64,000 bases of DNA from Bacteroidota bacterium (GTDB lineage: Bacteria; Bacteroidota; Bacteroidia; Cytophagales; Cyclobacteriaceae): positions 626,361 through 690,360 of the forward strand of contig JAFDYV010000003.1 in NCBI GenBank assembly GCA_018267275.1, read 5' to 3'. Below are positions 45,952-54,879 of the stretch, piece by piece. The notes below the pieces were generated by a model. It was not told the origin of the DNA. It was given only the letters and a program-made list of their open reading frames with translations, and did no database searches. Numbering within the stretch: the stretch's first letter is position 1; every line of letters starts with the position of its first letter. Both the position numbers and the translations under genes were made by a program.

Positions 45952-46075
45952 GCACATAACAATGTATAAAAATAATAGCCGAAACGGTAGTAAATACAAG
46001 GGTTGTAGCCCGCTTCAACTTTCTTGTAACTTGACAGGTAAATGCCGCAATCGGCTACTATTCTTATACGAACCG
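45952..46075 (+). repeat. attC-like recombination site of the cassette
   Basis: Left core ACATAAC (45954..45960), then an arm GTATAAAAATAATAGCCGA (to 45982). The right arm TCGGCTACTATTCTTATAC (46051..46069) is its complement at 17 of 19 positions, then GAACCG and the G^TT junction. Counting the displaced TTATGT from the cassette start, the site is 128 bp, in the range of long attC sites. The central part holds further small inverted repeats such as GTTGTAGC-CC-GCTTCAAC. Confidence 0.78.
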
Positions 46076-46422
46076 TTGTCTTCTAACTTCATGAGCCGAA
46101 AAACCCTTTTTGGTTGAACTCATTAAATGTAGGGTAATGTACCAATAACGATAGCTTAATTTACTACTCTCTAAGATAGTACCGCTGCGAAGTGTTGTAC
46201 GAAAACCACATGTCTTACACTGAAATTGCTCCTTGCCAGAAAGCTAATAGTGCTCAATACCTTGGCATTTCTTACAAACAACCCCCTTTGAAAAGCGATG
46301 ATCTCTAAAATGATTCCTGCACGAATCCTCGGAAGGAAATTGCTTTATAAAACTGAGTAAATTCATATCCCTTGATTTTTAAACCAAGGTCTTAATCCAC
46401 TAAGACAACCTATGTCAAGTTT

Positions 46423-46441
46423 GGGTATCTTTACGGACTAG
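46423..46441. repeat. Right terminal inverted repeat of the IS1595-family element
   Basis: GGTATCTTTACGGACTAGC; complement of the left end at 17 of 19 positions, about 57 bp upstream of the transposase ATG. Confidence 0.75.
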
Positions 46442-46560
46442 CAAATAAAACTATGTTCACTAAAAGCCGGAATAGTTGTTGTTTTTTATAAATTCACTTC
46501 TTTTCATTTAATCGGTTGTAGCGGCTGTGGTTCTTGTTGTACGTTGTCTGTCGTTTTAAA

Positions 46561-47610
46561 TTAGTCTTTCGCTTCAATTTTCTCTCTGACAAGCGGAATT
46601 ACTTTTGTCGCATAAACGCTGATTGCTTCTTTAACAATATCGTGTGGCATAGTCGCCAATGGCATTTGAATGATAAATCTATCAATGTTCAAATGTTTGC
46701 GCAGCAATAAAATTTTATTAGCTACTTCTTCGGGTCCACCAACAAATAATCCTTGTCCTGAGGAACGAGCGTAATCAAAGTCGCTTCTGGTGTAAGGCGG
46801 AAAACCACGTTCTCCTAATAAGTGATTTCTGTAATACTGTAAGTATGGAAAAAATGTGTCGGCAGTTTCTTTGTTGTCGCTAAGCACAAAACCATGTGCA
46901 TGAACACTAAATTTTAATTTATCCGAATCGTGTCCGCTTTCTTGTGCTACTGCGCGATACAATTTTTCGTAATTACTGAAATCAACAATGTTGCCACCCA
47001 ACATAGCCAAAACTACGGGAAGTCCAAGTTTTGCTGCTTTAATAACTGTAGTCCGCGAACCGCCCAACGCCATAGATATGTTCAATGGTTTTTCGGTGCG
47101 TGGATAAATACCTAAGTTATCAATTGGGCTTCTTGTCTTTCCGCTCCACGTAACAAACTCGTTGTCTCTTGCTTTAAGTAACAATTCAAGTCGTTCATCA
47201 AACAGTAAATCGTATTGATTAAGGTCGAAACCAAACAAAGGAAATGATTCTGTAAACGCTCCACGCCCAACCAACAACTCTGCGCGTCCATTACTGATTG
47301 CATCAATAGTAGCAAAGTTTTGATAAACACGAATAGGGTCGCTAGTCGATAAAACTGTGACGGTACTACCCAATGTAATGTGGTTGGTGTTTCCCGCAGC
47401 CCCAGCCAACACTATCGCTGGCGATGAAGCCGCAAAATCAGGTCGGTGATGTTCGCCCACGCCATAAAAATCAACTCCCAACTCGTCAGCTAACACAATA
47501 TCATCAACTACTTGCCGAATGCGTTCTGCTTGTGAAATAGTTACGCCCGTATGTGGGTCGGGCATAACATCGGCAAATGTGGAAATGCCAAATTCAATCT
47601 TCTTTTTCAT
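46561..47610 (-). CDS. LLM-class flavin-dependent oxidoreductase
   Basis: 349 residues, luciferase-like monooxygenase fold (TIM barrel). FGISTFADVMPDPHTG, VDFYGVGEHHRPDFAASSP, ITLGSTVTVLSTSDPIRVYQ, AELLVGRGAFTESFPLFG and GLFVGGPEEVANKIL are family landmarks of the FMN-dependent, YwcH/alkanal-monooxygenase-like group. Substrate unknown. It ends 120 bp from the right end of the IS element, so its 3' flank is recent. Not adjacent to other oxidoreductases; no operon partner. Confidence 0.92.
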   Translation of the reverse strand: MKKKIEFGISTFADVMPDPHTGVTISQAERIRQVVDDIVLADELGVDFYGVGEHHRPDFAASSPAIVLAGAAGNTNHITLGSTVTVLSTSDPIRVYQNFATIDAISNGRAELLVGRGAFTESFPLFGFDLNQYDLLFDERLELLLKARDNEFVTWSGKTRSPIDNLGIYPRTEKPLNISMALGGSRTTVIKAAKLGLPVVLAMLGGNIVDFSNYEKLYRAVAQESGHDSDKLKFSVHAHGFVLSDNKETADTFFPYLQYYRNHLLGERGFPPYTRSDFDYARSSGQGLFVGGPEEVANKILLLRKHLNIDRFIIQMPLATMPHDIVKEAISVYATKVIPLVREKIEAKD

Positions 47611-47897
47611 GCGTTACTAATTACGCCAATAAGGTTAAACTATTTTTTATGCAGTTTATGAATGCCTCTATGCACTACTCACTACCTTTTTGAAACCGAA
47701 GATGTAACCTAAACCGCAATAAACCCGGAATCGGAATTTGATAATGCCTTTTCTTCCCTGAACTTTTTAGCCCCAATAATGAAACCCCCTACATAGGCGA
47801 TGTATTATTGAGCGCAAAATTCCTTTTGGCTTAGATCACTGCTTTTCCATTTTTGAATAAGCTCACCAAGTCTTCTGAAGATCGTCTTCACAAAATC

Positions 47898-50800
47898 TTA
47901 AGTCTCAAACTCTTTGTACCTGGCTTTTCTTGCTTCATTTAACAGCCCGGTTTTTATCAAAGCTCTGTCAACAAGCTGATAAACTACAGGAACAACCACT
48001 AACGTTAAAAACATGGAACTGGTCAAGCCACCAATTATCGACCAAGCCAATCCATTTTTCCAATCCGCACCTGGCCCTGTGGCCAACGCCACTGGCATCA
48101 TCCCCGCAACCATTGCAATTGTCGTCATCAGGATAGGGCGAAGGCGCTCCTTAGTTGCTTCCAACAACGCCTCTTCTGTAGTCATCCCTCTTTCTTTGAG
48201 GTGATTCGTGAAATCAACTACCAGTATTGCGTTCTTAGCTACCAATCCGATAAGCATAATAATACCGAGGAGCGTAAACAAGCTCAGCGTTTGGGCGGAA
48301 AGGGCTAATGCAACCAGGGCTCCTATGATTGCCAATGGTATGGAAAACAATACAACAAATGGGTAAACAAAGTTGTCATAAAGTGCCACCATGATGAGAT
48401 ATACTAATATGATAGATGTAATAAAGGCAAATCCTAACTGCCCAAAAGATTCCTCCTGTCTCTGCTGATTTCCACCAAAAATCACGCTTACTCCAGCGGG
48501 TAAAGTCATGCCATCAATAATTTCCTTTATTTCTGCAGCAACCGTTCCTGACGGGCGTCCGAGTAATTGAGAATTAATATTGACGGAAGTTATCCTATTA
48601 AACCGTTCAAGTTTGGATGGCCCAAAACTTTCCCTTACTTCAGCAAACTGGTCAAGCCTAACCAGCTTTCCGTATTTACTTAGAAAAGTAAGTGCACGCA
48701 CATCCTCAATGCTTTTACGGTTAAACTCATCAAATAGTATGTTAATATCATACTCATACTCGCCTTGTCTGAAACTCGCATCATTATTGCCGTTGAAAGC
48801 ATATTGCATAGTGGCTCCTACAGTTTGGAGATCCAGGCCCAACTCGGCCATCTTTTGTCTGTCTGTAGTAACAACAACCTCGGGACTTCCCGCCTCTACC
48901 GTAAGCTTTACCTCCTGTGTTCCCTCCACTTTCTTTACCTTCTGTATGAGTTTATTGGCCGCTACCATTACCGTGTCAAAAGACGGGCCGGTAACGATAA
49001 GTTGAATCGGTGCCTGCTCGGCAGTACCCAGTATTGATATGGGTGTCGATTTTACTTTTACTCCCGGAAATTTATCCATGATCTCATTCTTTAAAAGAAC
49101 CCCATAGATATCTGAACTCTTTCCGCGCTGATCTTCGGACACAAGTTTAACAGTAATCTCTGATTTGTAGGGTGTTCCGGTAGCGGATCCAAAGAAGCCA
49201 CCTTCATTGGTTTGTCCGATGGTAGTGATGGTTGATACCACCTCTTTTTTGGATGAAACAAACTCCTCAATTTTTCGCGACTGAATATTATTCTGGGCAA
49301 CTGAAGTTCTCTTTGGATATTCAAGAACCAGGACGAATTCGCCACGATCTCCCTGGGCAATAAATTCTGATCCAATAAAGCCTGCTACAATTAAGCTAAC
49401 AGATCCAAAAAAGAGCAGTGTAGCGATGCTGAGGGTGATAAATCTGTGTCTCAATGACCATCTCAATACGTTCTGAACCCAATGAATAAATCTGTCTAAA
49501 GTCTCCTCAAATCGCAAAACAAATCTTCCAAAGAATGTTTTATTGGTTAATCGCTCCAATTTTCCAAATCTTGAATATAGAAAAGGAACCATCGTGAATG
49601 ATACGAGTAATGACAACAAGGTTGCGATCACAATCACGATAGAAAACTGCCTCATAATATTAGAAATAATACCGGTTGTCAGGGCAATGGGCAAGAACAC
49701 AACAACGATTACCATGGTTATCGAGGTAACCGTGAAGCCGATTTCTTTCACCCCATCATATGCAGCCTGAATTTTATCTTTACCCATCTCCATGTGGCGA
49801 TAAATATTTTCGATTACCACAATGGCATCATCTACTAATATGCCAACCACCAACGAAAGACCAAGCAGTGACATCAGGTTCAGTGTAAATCCGAACAACG
49901 ACATACCGATAAAAGTCGCTATCAGAGAAAGGGGTATCGCTACCATGACAATGATTGAATTCCTTATGGAATGCAGGAATAGTAACATGATAGCTGCCAC
50001 CAAGATGATGGCGAGAATAAGATCATGTATTACGGCATCGGCTGCGTCCAGGGTGTATCCGGTAGAGTCTCTGGCAATGGTAAACTTTAGATCAATATTG
50101 GAATACAAGTGCTCAAGTTTAGCTAACTCCTTGTGCACCAATTCACTCACCGCTACTGCATTGGCGTCAGTTTGCTTTTGAATACTCAGCCCAACTGAGT
50201 TCAATAAATCAATGCGGTTGATGAGTTTAACTTCTTTCTTGGTGTCCTGAATTTCTGCAACATCTCTTAAATAAACAGGTCCTCCCTGGGGTGTTGAGGC
50301 AACCACCAGATTTTTTATTTCTTCCAACGTTTTGTATTTACCGGCCAATCTTATCAGGATTTGTTCTTCCTCGGAAATTATTTTCCCCGTAGGAAAATCA
50401 ATGTTGGAAGTTTTAATCAGTTGAACGAGTTGGGGAAGGGAGAGACTATATGCCTGTAGTTTATTTTTGTTGACGTTAATGCGAATCTCACGTTCTTCGC
50501 CACCGATTAGGTTCGTCTGCGCAACACCTGGAATTTTTGCCAGATTTGGCTGAAGACGCTGTGTAACCAAATCATACAAATCAGTCGCGTTCATTTTAGC
50601 CGAAATGCCAAGATTAATAATAGGCAGATCATCGAAAGAAAACTTTCCTAATGATGGTGTCTTTACATCATCCGGAAGATTGGATAAAATAGAGTTCACT
50701 TTTCGCTGAGCATCTTGCAACGCCAAATCAACATTTGCCTCACTCCGGAGTTCAATAACAATGACCGATAGGCTCTCATAAGAACTGGCGGTGATTTTAT

Positions 50801-51032
50801 CCACATTTTCCAGTGATGATATGGCATTTTCAATTTCCTTTGTTACGGAGTTTTCCACTTCATTTGGCGAAGCTCCCGGATAGATTGCGGAAATTGTTAT
50901 GATAGGTGCACTGAATTTGGGCATCAGTTCATAACCTAGTTTTTGATAGCTGTTAAGGCCTAGAAATGTAAGTGTTATAAAAAGAACCAATATAAGAGAT
51001 GGCCTTTTTATTGAAACTTCAGTTATTTTCAT
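47898..51032 (-). CDS. RND efflux permease, HAE1/AcrB-like (second system)
   Basis: 1044 residues. Starts with the usual short helix (SIKRPSLILVLFITLTFLGL) and APIITISAIYPGASPNEVEN. TM4 carries the full Asp-Asp relay (VVGILVDDAIVVIENIYRHM) and the end has FTLLGIIMLIGLVAKNAILV and RPILMTTIAMVAGMMPVAL. It lies 25 bp after its adaptor gene. Distinct from the first system at 34663: the proton-relay motif and loop sequences differ, so this is not a recent duplication. Confidence 0.95.
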   Translation of the reverse strand: MKITEVSIKRPSLILVLFITLTFLGLNSYQKLGYELMPKFSAPIITISAIYPGASPNEVENSVTKEIENAISSLENVDKITASSYESLSVIVIELRSEANVDLALQDAQRKVNSILSNLPDDVKTPSLGKFSFDDLPIINLGISAKMNATDLYDLVTQRLQPNLAKIPGVAQTNLIGGEEREIRINVNKNKLQAYSLSLPQLVQLIKTSNIDFPTGKIISEEEQILIRLAGKYKTLEEIKNLVVASTPQGGPVYLRDVAEIQDTKKEVKLINRIDLLNSVGLSIQKQTDANAVAVSELVHKELAKLEHLYSNIDLKFTIARDSTGYTLDAADAVIHDLILAIILVAAIMLLFLHSIRNSIIVMVAIPLSLIATFIGMSLFGFTLNLMSLLGLSLVVGILVDDAIVVIENIYRHMEMGKDKIQAAYDGVKEIGFTVTSITMVIVVVFLPIALTTGIISNIMRQFSIVIVIATLLSLLVSFTMVPFLYSRFGKLERLTNKTFFGRFVLRFEETLDRFIHWVQNVLRWSLRHRFITLSIATLLFFGSVSLIVAGFIGSEFIAQGDRGEFVLVLEYPKRTSVAQNNIQSRKIEEFVSSKKEVVSTITTIGQTNEGGFFGSATGTPYKSEITVKLVSEDQRGKSSDIYGVLLKNEIMDKFPGVKVKSTPISILGTAEQAPIQLIVTGPSFDTVMVAANKLIQKVKKVEGTQEVKLTVEAGSPEVVVTTDRQKMAELGLDLQTVGATMQYAFNGNNDASFRQGEYEYDINILFDEFNRKSIEDVRALTFLSKYGKLVRLDQFAEVRESFGPSKLERFNRITSVNINSQLLGRPSGTVAAEIKEIIDGMTLPAGVSVIFGGNQQRQEESFGQLGFAFITSIILVYLIMVALYDNFVYPFVVLFSIPLAIIGALVALALSAQTLSLFTLLGIIMLIGLVAKNAILVVDFTNHLKERGMTTEEALLEATKERLRPILMTTIAMVAGMMPVALATGPGADWKNGLAWSIIGGLTSSMFLTLVVVPVVYQLVDRALIKTGLLNEARKARYKEFET

Positions 51033-51057
51033 ATCAGTATTGCGCTAAGGACGTAAA

Positions 51058-52122
51058 TTAATTTTCATTCAGGATTGTTACTTTGGCACCTTCAGTCAAG
51101 TTGATTTGACCGCTGGCAACAACCTTCTCACCTTCGTTTATACCATTAAGTACTTCGACATTATTGGAGAAAAGCCTCCCGATGATAATCGCCCTTAACA
51201 TAACGGAGTCTCCTGAAACGACATACACCTGAGCTTTTTCAATGCTCCCCAAGAGTGCAGCCCGGGGAATCACCAGGGAAGTTTCAGCCGCAGGCAATTC
51301 AAATGTGGCACGGCCAAACATTCCACCCCGTAGCGGTTTGTCTTTAACATTTGTGATTTGAAGTTCCACCGGAAAGTTCAGGTTGACATCGGCAGTCGCG
51401 CCCACAAACTTTACACGGGCCTCATAATTAACATCAGGATAAACATCTGCTGACACCTTAATTTGCCGGGCTTGATTTACTCTCAACACTTGATCCTCTG
51501 TTACATTCACCACCATTTTCATCTTCGTCAGGTCGACAATCTCAAAAGCGTCTTTGCCGGATGCGATGTACTGGCCATTTTCTATGAAGCGCTTATTCAC
51601 ATATCCGGCAAAAGGTGCGGTCAGGTAAGTGTCTTTCAATCGTTCCCTGGCATTTATCAACCTTGCCTCCCCATTAATGTAATTCAGGTTGATCTCATCA
51701 AGCTGAGCCTGCGTAACCCCTCCTGTTTTTACCAGGTTCACATAGCGCTCCTTATCAGTTTCCAACTTCTTTAGGTTAGCAGTTGCTGACTTGACATCAG
51801 CTTCAAGCGACTCATATTCCATTCTTGCCAGCAACTGTCCCTGCTGAACGAATCGTCCTTCGTCAACGGATATGTTCACAAACTTGCCGGCCGCTTCAGT
51901 GGAAACAACGACTTGTCTGGATGGCGAAAAACTTCCAGTAGCTGTAAAACTGCCACCCAACGCTTCTCGCTTAGTTACGGCTACCTGTACGGGAATTGTG
52001 GCATTAACTACCTTTGCAAGCTCTGTTTTTTCCCTCATCCTCTCCTTATTGTTCTTGAGAACGTAAGCACCAATCAAGACAAGTGAAATGATGATGACTA
52101 TAGCAATTATGATTTTTTTCAT
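51058..52122 (-). CDS. RND periplasmic adaptor (second system)
   Basis: 354 residues. N-terminal membrane anchor (IIIAIVIIISLVLIGAYVL) without a lipobox cysteine, unlike the first system. Barrel-sandwich halves STEAAGKFVNISVDEGRFVQ and YLTAPFAGYVNKRFIENGQY flank a helical hairpin; the beta barrel includes FPVELQITNVKDKPLRGGMF; ends INLTEGAKVTILNEN. 29 bp after the TolC-type gene. Confidence 0.93.
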   Translation of the reverse strand: MKKIIIAIVIIISLVLIGAYVLKNNKERMREKTELAKVVNATIPVQVAVTKREALGGSFTATGSFSPSRQVVVSTEAAGKFVNISVDEGRFVQQGQLLARMEYESLEADVKSATANLKKLETDKERYVNLVKTGGVTQAQLDEINLNYINGEARLINARERLKDTYLTAPFAGYVNKRFIENGQYIASGKDAFEIVDLTKMKMVVNVTEDQVLRVNQARQIKVSADVYPDVNYEARVKFVGATADVNLNFPVELQITNVKDKPLRGGMFGRATFELPAAETSLVIPRAALLGSIEKAQVYVVSGDSVMLRAIIIGRLFSNNVEVLNGINEGEKVVASGQINLTEGAKVTILNEN

Positions 52123-52151
52123 GTGTATAATTTCTGGGTTAGATTTTGAAT

Positions 52152-53528
52152 TTAGTTTATCAAAGATTTGATGTTACCGTTAGCCCTAAGCAAGTCTATT
52201 TCCGATTGTTTTACCTTCAACAATGCCTCGATCAGCTGGCTTTGTGCCTGTATTCTGGCAGTCTCAGCTTGTAATAAGTCTGTCAGAGGACTGATCCCTT
52301 CGTTATAATTCTGTTCGGTTGCATCGTAAACACTGTTGGCTAGCATAACATTTTGTCGTTGAGCCTGGAAATTTTTGTAATTCACTTCAAGTGACCTGAC
52401 AGCATTTTCACTAGTTGTTGACGATTGTTGTTTGACGAAAGCCAAATCTTTCTCTGTTTTCATCTGCCGGATACGGGATTGCTGCATTTGTGCAGACTTT
52501 CGAAAACCATCAAAGACGGAGATGTTTAAGCGTAAGCCAATTGATGCGACATCGAACCAAAGCGGATTCGCATCACTTGCCAGAAAAAACGAATTAGATT
52601 GCCCCTGGTATGTGTAATTTGCAAATGCAGACAAGGTCGGATAATAACCTGCTGAATAATTTTGTTTCTCCAGTTTATATAAGGAGAGTTGGGTGTTTAA
52701 TTGCTTATACTCGATCTTGTCTTCCCATACGAATTCAGTTGCTAATATGGTCGGTGTATAATTTAAGAACACAGAGTCTAAATTAGCTGGCAATTGGAAA
52801 TCAATGTCGAAACTGAAATCCCTGTTAAGGCCAATTAATAATTTTAACTGGCTTACCGACACACTATAACTGTCGCGTATGGTTGCCAATTGAGTTTCGA
52901 TATTGGTGATGGCTATCCTCAACCTGTCGACATCAAGCTTTCTGGCTAAACCATTGTTAAAACGATCCGTGGTGATGGCAAGGCTCTTTTGTAATTCTAC
53001 CAGGTTTGTCTCCAAAACAATTTGCTGCGTCTTCAAGGTGGCCACACGATAAAATAGGGATGCAACCTGGTGGATTGTCTCTTCCTCAATACGTTCACGG
53101 TTAAACGTATAATAATCTTCGCCTACTTTTGCTGCCTTGATACCCGTAAATAAGCTTTGGTTAAACAGCTGTTGATTTGCTTGCACATTAATTGATGTAG
53201 CATATTGTAGTCCGCCACGCAGCACAATGTAATCATCAGGACCGGCATTCGGATTGCCCAATGCTGCCGGAAAAACGAACGCTTGCCGCAGTACGTTATC
53301 AATCAGTTCCCCTGTTGCATTAATCTGAGGGAAGGCGGTAGCCTTCACTTCCTTTGTTTTTTGCTTTCCTTCATCTTCATCCAGTTGAGCTTTGAGAACG
53401 GAAACATTCTCTGCCATTGCCTGTTGAATGCACTGCTTGAGAGAATAGCGTTGAACCTCTTGCGCAAAAAGCATTGCCGGGAAGAGATTAAAAAAGATAA
53501 ATACTGACTTTAGATATTTGATATTCAT
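52152..53528 (-). CDS. TolC-family outer membrane efflux protein (second system)
   Basis: 458 residues with a signal peptide (FIFFNLFPAMLFAQ). Helical outer-membrane efflux repeats: YSLKQCIQQAMAENVSVLKA at the start and YNEGISPLTDLLQAETARIQ near the end. It precedes the adaptor and permease genes in the transcript, following the TetR gene by 20 bp. Confidence 0.92.
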   Translation of the reverse strand: MNIKYLKSVFIFFNLFPAMLFAQEVQRYSLKQCIQQAMAENVSVLKAQLDEDEGKQKTKEVKATAFPQINATGELIDNVLRQAFVFPAALGNPNAGPDDYIVLRGGLQYATSINVQANQQLFNQSLFTGIKAAKVGEDYYTFNRERIEEETIHQVASLFYRVATLKTQQIVLETNLVELQKSLAITTDRFNNGLARKLDVDRLRIAITNIETQLATIRDSYSVSVSQLKLLIGLNRDFSFDIDFQLPANLDSVFLNYTPTILATEFVWEDKIEYKQLNTQLSLYKLEKQNYSAGYYPTLSAFANYTYQGQSNSFFLASDANPLWFDVASIGLRLNISVFDGFRKSAQMQQSRIRQMKTEKDLAFVKQQSSTTSENAVRSLEVNYKNFQAQRQNVMLANSVYDATEQNYNEGISPLTDLLQAETARIQAQSQLIEALLKVKQSEIDLLRANGNIKSLIN

Positions 53529-53548
53529 TTACTGTTATTATTTATAGT

Positions 53549-54178
53549 TTAAATCAGATTTTGAAGATTGTTTAATTTCAGATTCCTGATAACGCTCCTC
53601 CCTTTTTGGGTAGCAATCCCGCTGACGAGGCAATCAATCAAATTGATTGCTACTGCCTGTTCTGAATATTTTGCTCGTGGTAAAAGTTTTTCATTGTTAG
53701 ACAACCGAACCACTTCAAGAAAAAAAATAACATAGAAATTCACATCGAGTGTTGAGTTGAAGTAGTGTTTCTTGATTCCAGCCATTACAATGTCTTTAAT
53801 CTTGCCGGTCAAAAAATCGTCTCTGAACTCCTGTAGAATTTGCCATCCATCCTCGTGATACTTTTGTAAATCGTAAATCAATGAAGGGCTGGTTTCTCTC
53901 ATCATGGATGTGATGCAGATGAAAATTTTTATCAACTGTTCAACAGGGTTTGCAGGTTTGTCCAAAGTGGCATCAACTAATCCCTCCAGTCTTTTTCGAA
54001 GAACGGTTATGATGTGATATACGATTTCATTTTTGTCTGCAAATGACTCATAAATGGTTTTCTTTGACATGTTCAGGTGATGAGCAATATCATCCATAGA
54101 AATGCTTCTGGTGCCGTATTTTCTAAATAGATTCTCGGCACAGGTAAGTATTTTCTCCCTGTTTTCAGAATTGTACAT
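53549..54178 (-). CDS. TetR-family regulator of the second efflux operon
   Basis: 209 residues. DNA-binding domain NLFRKYGTRSISMDDIAHHL and NMSKKTIYESFADKNEIVYH; C-terminal helical ligand domain with no obvious subfamily. Directly upstream of and same strand as TolC-adaptor-permease, so the likely local repressor. 60 bp after the fatty-acid-hydroxylase-like gene, which may be part of the same transcript. Confidence 0.9.
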   Translation of the reverse strand: MYNSENREKILTCAENLFRKYGTRSISMDDIAHHLNMSKKTIYESFADKNEIVYHIITVLRKRLEGLVDATLDKPANPVEQLIKIFICITSMMRETSPSLIYDLQKYHEDGWQILQEFRDDFLTGKIKDIVMAGIKKHYFNSTLDVNFYVIFFLEVVRLSNNEKLLPRAKYSEQAVAINLIDCLVSGIATQKGRSVIRNLKLNNLQNLI

Positions 54179-54238
54179 AGCTATTTGAGTACAGAAGCAA
54201 TGACTTCAAAACCATTTTGGACTATTTAAACCCGACCG

Positions 54239-54862
54239 TCAACCATTTCTGTTATCAACAGGCATTGTTCCGTAGATGTAATCCCATAAAGGAGACGAAA
54301 CACCAAAGACTAATTCACCGTCCTTGTAATGGTGAATGCTGTGGTTTACCCAAAGTACTTTAAAAAAGTTTCGAGGCGGTGGAAAGGCGTGAATGATATA
54401 ATGGATGCCAAGATAAACTGAGTAGCCCACTAAAAATCCGGGCAAAAATGCAAAAACATAGTCACCCATCACTAATCTTAAAACCAATAGCAGAATTGTG
54501 GAAATGGTTACGCTTAGTATTGGAGGCATGGCCAGCCTTTCTTTGTCTCTTGGATACTCATGATGGACTCCATGTATTGTGTATTGAATCTTTGCTCTCA
54601 GCTTCGAGTACGTGGCCATGTGAAAAATATACCTGTGTGCATTGTATTCAACCCATGTAAACACAAACAATCCTGCAAAGAAAAGAAGGGTAGCAATGCC
54701 CCATGTCAGTGCAGTATGTGTCAGACTCCAATAAAATAGGGCTGCCGAATACAAAACAAGTATTGAAGTTGGGACAGCAATATGCGTTCGTGTTAATCGC
54801 TCGAGCACTACGCTGTCAAATAGTTTGCGTGTTCCGTCATTCTTTGGCTTTACCTCCATCAT
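54239..54862 (-). CDS. Fatty acid hydroxylase/sterol desaturase-family membrane protein
   Basis: 207 residues with about four membrane helices. The di-iron histidine clusters are all visible: WVEYNAHRYIFHM (HRYIFH), HGVHHEYPRDKERL (HGVHH), IHYIIHA and NHSIHHYKDGELVFG (HSIHH). The pattern and the ending SPLWDYIYGT resemble fatty acid 2-hydroxylases more than carotenoid enzymes. Predicted to hydroxylate a membrane lipid acyl chain. 17 bp after the UspA gene, so cotranscribed with it. Confidence 0.88.
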   Translation of the reverse strand: MMEVKPKNDGTRKLFDSVVLERLTRTHIAVPTSILVLYSAALFYWSLTHTALTWGIATLLFFAGLFVFTWVEYNAHRYIFHMATYSKLRAKIQYTIHGVHHEYPRDKERLAMPPILSVTISTILLLVLRLVMGDYVFAFLPGFLVGYSVYLGIHYIIHAFPPPRNFFKVLWVNHSIHHYKDGELVFGVSSPLWDYIYGTMPVDNRNG

Positions 54863-54879
54863 CCTTTATATATTTTGTT

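Larger units (their letters stand above)
44637..46075 (+). mobile_element. Solitary integron gene cassette inserted at G^TT in the transposase
   Basis: The plus-strand target reads CCCAAG^TTGTCTTC once the 1,439 bp are removed, restoring codons Gln97-Leu98 exactly. The segment begins TTATGTGC and ends ...GAACCG. With the preceding G, its start is GTTATGTGC, the exact complement of GCACATAAC (45952..45960) that opens the terminal inverted repeat. One plus-strand gene reads toward that repeat, as cassette genes do. No target duplication, no recombinase inside. This matches attC x secondary-site insertion by an integron integrase acting from elsewhere. Confidence 0.8.
44040..46366 (-). pseudogene. 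IS1595-family transposase: nonsense codon plus cassette insertion
   Basis: The 5' part runs from the ATG at 46366 to 46076 (97 codons) with an N-terminal zinc ribbon (CKKCQG, then CKTCGFRT) and LHLMSSTKKGFSAHEVRRQ. The 3' part runs from 44636 to 44040 (LGHKRYEPIWAMMKKIRAAM, then the DDE region starting MIEWDDAYFS). Joined, they give 295 residues in one frame, the usual family length. Codon 41 (46246..46244) is TAG where Trp is expected in HYWLSG. The protein is doubly inactivated. Confidence 0.9.
44020..46441 (-). mobile_element. IS1595-family insertion sequence (ISXO2-like), interrupted by a cassette
   Basis: Outer ends are 19-bp imperfect inverted repeats, GCTAGTCCGTAANNATACC (44020..44038 and 46423..46441; 17 of 19 match). 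Inside is one transposase in two pieces on the minus strand. Without the inserted 1,439 bp the element is about 983 bp, normal for this family. I could not find an 8-bp target duplication (left AATTATCT, right AAATAAAA), so either the true ends lie slightly further out or the flanks have changed. Confidence 0.85.

Noticed and set aside
44637..46075. Group II intron, or a second IS, as the insert in the transposase
   Set aside because: No reverse transcriptase or transposase inside, no target duplication, and the ends match an attC cassette in circular form.
43414..46246. Two in-frame TAG codons (SnoaL codon 34, transposase codon 41) as evidence of amber recoding
   Set aside because: TAG is used as a normal stop elsewhere in the window (for example the relaxase ends CGC-TAG at 31784), and the two affected genes sit in a decaying region.
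44012..46449. 8-bp target duplication of the IS1595-family element
   Set aside because: AATTATCT and AAATAAAA do not match; shifting the ends outward by a few bases gives no better pair.
46500..46560. Another attC-like site just downstream of the IS (GTTGTAGCGGCTGTGG ... GTACGTTGTC)
   Set aside because: Only an AGCCG/CGGCT pairing could be made; the partner arm does not extend and there is no core complement.
34663..51032. The two RND operons as a tandem duplication
   Set aside because: Gene order relative to TetR differs, adaptor anchoring differs and the TM4 motifs differ.
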